Of a DNA stretch of 64,000 bases, positions 62,238 through 64,000 are shown piece after piece; position 1 is the first letter of the stretch, and each line of letters starts with the position of its first letter. This DNA comes from Halobacteriovorax sp. JY17 (lineage in GTDB: Bacteria > Bdellovibrionota > Bacteriovoracia > Bacteriovoracales > Bacteriovoracaceae), in the NCBI RefSeq assembly GCF_002753895.1, contig NZ_NJER01000001.1, forward strand, positions 682,001 to 746,000. Direction: 5' to 3'. The translations under genes were made by a program, and so were the position numbers. The notes under the pieces were generated by a model, which saw only the letters and a program-made list of their open reading frames with translations, had not been told where the DNA came from and ran no database searches.

Positions 62238-63149
62238 TTAGGCAATTGAAAGCATCTGATCAATATCAAAGGATTTTAATTTTCCTCTACTGTCCATCTC
62301 GCTCAATAAATCATGAGCTCCAGACTTTTTCATTAAGCTCACAAGCTGGTCTAGCTTGGTCTGGGTAGATTTCATAGCATTCATTTGAATGAGAATTTCT
62401 CGCTTATTATTAGTGCTTAGCCCATTAACTGACTCTGTGACACGGTTAAATACAGAAAGTGGCCCACATTGAACCATAGAAAAGAATGATTCAAGAGAAA
62501 GCTTTATATAATCTCTATCTTCAAGAGAGAGATTTTTTTCATTAAATAAGATCAGTCCGCTTCCGTGATGGGAAGCCTCATCTGCAAGTATAGAAGAGAG
62601 ATCTTCTTTTAAAGAGCTATTAAGACAACTCTTCGCCATTGAATTATAGTGATCCATTCCCCACCCTTCAAGTAGAACTTGAATCATAAAGACAAGAGAC
62701 TTCTTAGGTGCCGTTTCAATCATTGAACTTAGAAGTTGTAAAAAAGGATTGCCTTCAGCACTTATTTCTCTTCTTTGTATATACTTTGAAATGAGCTGAA
62801 AATGTCTCGATTCGTCTCCTGTGAAAGTACCATAGAGAATTCTCTCATCAAGAGTTTCACTTAGAAGCGTCATCTTCGCACCATAGGCCATTCCCGACTT
62901 TTCAATATGAAAAGCTTCTTCAATTCTATCCTGACAATTTTCAAAAATTATCTTCTCTCTTAAATCTGCACTGCAATTTCTAAAAATATCTACATGGTTT
63001 AGCTCAAAGGAAGTTTCATCCCAGAATTTTTCTTCGCTAGTGTTAGCGAGAATCTTCTTATATCTTGACGCTACAACTCTTCCAAGAGAGGAGTCTCTAT
63101 GAGTGTGCAATGAATTCATGTGAACATTTACATCTAGCGTCTTAGTCAT
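62238..63149 (-). CDS. Ferritin-like di-iron protein
   Basis: 303 residues from ATG 63149, with GGGAAG ahead; a frame from 63185 adds 12 residues. Four helices carry a classic di-iron set: Glu in RIEEAFHIE, Glu-x2-His in DESRHF, Glu in LLEGWGMDHY, and Glu-x2-His in DEASHHG. This places it in the ferritin-like oxygenase/oxidase group (MiaE-like layout) rather than iron-storage ferritin. It is 35 bases before the second Rieske gene and two bases after the GNAT-like gene, so it is in the same operon. Confidence 0.8.
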   Translation of the reverse strand: MTKTLDVNVHMNSLHTHRDSSLGRVVASRYKKILANTSEEKFWDETSFELNHVDIFRNCSADLREKIIFENCQDRIEEAFHIEKSGMAYGAKMTLLSETLDERILYGTFTGDESRHFQLISKYIQRREISAEGNPFLQLLSSMIETAPKKSLVFMIQVLLEGWGMDHYNSMAKSCLNSSLKEDLSSILADEASHHGSGLILFNEKNLSLEDRDYIKLSLESFFSMVQCGPLSVFNRVTESVNGLSTNNKREILIQMNAMKSTQTKLDQLVSLMKKSGAHDLLSEMDSRGKLKSFDIDQMLSIA

Positions 63150-63150
63150 T

Positions 63151-63963
63151 TTACTTCCCGTTTCTACCAACTGAAGAAATACCAAAGAGAGAGAAGATTC
63201 TCTGCTTTTGAATATCTACTAGTTTAGTATAAGACTTCTTCATTATTTTCATCTGATACTTAAATGGCATAGTCAAAGTCATACTTGCCAAGCAACATAA
63301 TTCATCGCCTCTTTGCCAATTTGGGTTTGTCGTATCAAAGAAGGCTACTCTCTTATTTTCGTCTTTTAGTTTACGAGTAATGGGCGCCACTCCAAATTTC
63401 AAAGAGTCCTTACTCTCCTCTTCTGGAAACTTAATCAGCCCTAGCTTTGAATCAAAGTTTTCAGGATACATAATCTTTGAAAATCCTTCTATTAATTCTC
63501 TTTTAAGTTCTGGTGTTTTCTCTTCATGCCTTGGCCAATGTTCATCAAAATTATTTGCCATAAGAAGATATGTTTTAAATCCTTTAGAAATGAGATACCA
63601 ATATAGTGGCGAAAATGGTCTCTTCAGTTTTTGAATGAAGAGATATTTAAGAAAGGCCACTCCTAGAGTTCCCTGTCCCCAGAATTCTTTTTCTATAATT
63701 GTATCTCCACTAAAAACACCACGGTGAGATTTTCCACCTTTAGAGATATAATCTAAATTTACAATCGTTGAAAATCCTCTAATTTTATTTTCTCTTCTAT
63801 CAAGTAGTAAGAAAGCTGTATCTTTTGAGATGAGATCCTTACAAAAAACATCATATGAAGAATTTGCATAATACTTCTCAAATACAGAGAACATCTCTCT
63901 TCTTTGAGATGGAGTAATATCTGAGACACTCACTGTAATTGAGTATAATTTATTCTTAGACAT
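63151..63963 (-). CDS. GNAT-like acyltransferase candidate
   Basis: 270 residues. The N-terminal half fits a GNAT fold: LLLDRRENKIRGFSTIV strand pair, then IIEKEFWGQGTLGVAFLKY, which matches the acetyl-CoA-binding motif A (Q/RxxGxG/A) in position. The C-terminal half is unassigned, and includes DELCCLASM. AGGAGAAGAG site before ATG. First visible gene of the leftward operon with ferritin-like and Rieske proteins; upstream genes may lie beyond the window. Confidence 0.55.
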   Translation of the reverse strand: MSKNKLYSITVSVSDITPSQRREMFSVFEKYYANSSYDVFCKDLISKDTAFLLLDRRENKIRGFSTIVNLDYISKGGKSHRGVFSGDTIIEKEFWGQGTLGVAFLKYLFIQKLKRPFSPLYWYLISKGFKTYLLMANNFDEHWPRHEEKTPELKRELIEGFSKIMYPENFDSKLGLIKFPEEESKDSLKFGVAPITRKLKDENKRVAFFDTTNPNWQRGDELCCLASMTLTMPFKYQMKIMKKSYTKLVDIQKQRIFSLFGISSVGRNGK

Positions 63964-64000
63964 TTCTCTTCTCCTCTTTAACTTTTATCTCACTTCTCTT

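Overview
AT-rich bacterial DNA (by eye mid-to-upper 30s % GC) with tightly packed, often overlapping genes, many GTG/TTG starts and an unusually large set of secreted hydrolases: four subtilisin-like or subtilisin-derived proteins, two trypsin-like proteases, an astacin-type metalloprotease, a papain/NlpC-like protein and several small exported proteins. Together with diaminopimelate/lysine synthesis, FtsH-FolP, TilS and a Cus-type metal pump, this suggests a Gram-negative chromosome, most likely a predatory Bdellovibrionota (Bacteriovorax-like). That placement is inference from style and gene content; no rRNA or other decisive marker is present.

Layout. 1-7.5 kb: a truncated exported protein, divergent from a four-gene operon (Hint-domain protein, subtilase-like lipoprotein, small anchored protein, and a MACPF-like/LRR/kelch protein). 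Both sides have sigma54-type promoters with a nested dyad between them. 7.5-15.3 kb: asd, then a lysine riboswitch and lysC-dapB-dapA-dapD-lysA plus an AstE/AspA-type deacylase that may replace DapE. 15.3-21 kb: a lipid operon (DAG-kinase-like, extended SDR, acyl-ACP-reductase-like fusion, DUF3419/BtaA-like). 21-24.2 kb: TPMT-type methyltransferase, then a three-gene toxin-antitoxin/defence-like module with a perfect palindromic operator and degraded flanking DNA. 24.2-25.4 kb: an ExbB/ExbD-like pair with an unfamiliar periplasmic domain. 25.6-31 kb: a papain-like protein, a collagen-like protein with 54 consecutive Gly-X-Y triplets, and an HTTM (gamma-carboxylase-like)-DCC membrane protein. 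31-36.8 kb: CusCBA-type efflux. 36.8-48.1 kb: proteases, two response regulators, a lipoprotein, a solute:sodium symporter, a metallophosphoesterase-like protein and a VOC-like protein. 48.2-52.7 kb: folP, ftsH, tilS and a CAT-anticodon tRNA. 52.7-55.6 kb: small secreted proteins, a sigma54-driven astacin, a HAD lipoprotein and a 42-residue coupled membrane peptide.

55.7-64 kb: two convergent operons form an iron-oxygenase-rich cluster: AurF-like di-iron N-oxygenase, 2Fe-2S ferredoxin, Rieske oxygenase, sterol-desaturase-type hydroxylase, left-handed beta-helix acyltransferase and GH3-type adenylating enzyme on +; GNAT-like protein, ferritin-like di-iron protein and a second Rieske oxygenase on -. 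This reads as an unassigned biosynthetic pathway and is the strongest candidate for an undescribed system. The second is the Hint/subtilase/MACPF-LRR-kelch operon, joined by promoter type to the astacin and one subtilase in a putative sigma54-controlled secreted-effector regulon.
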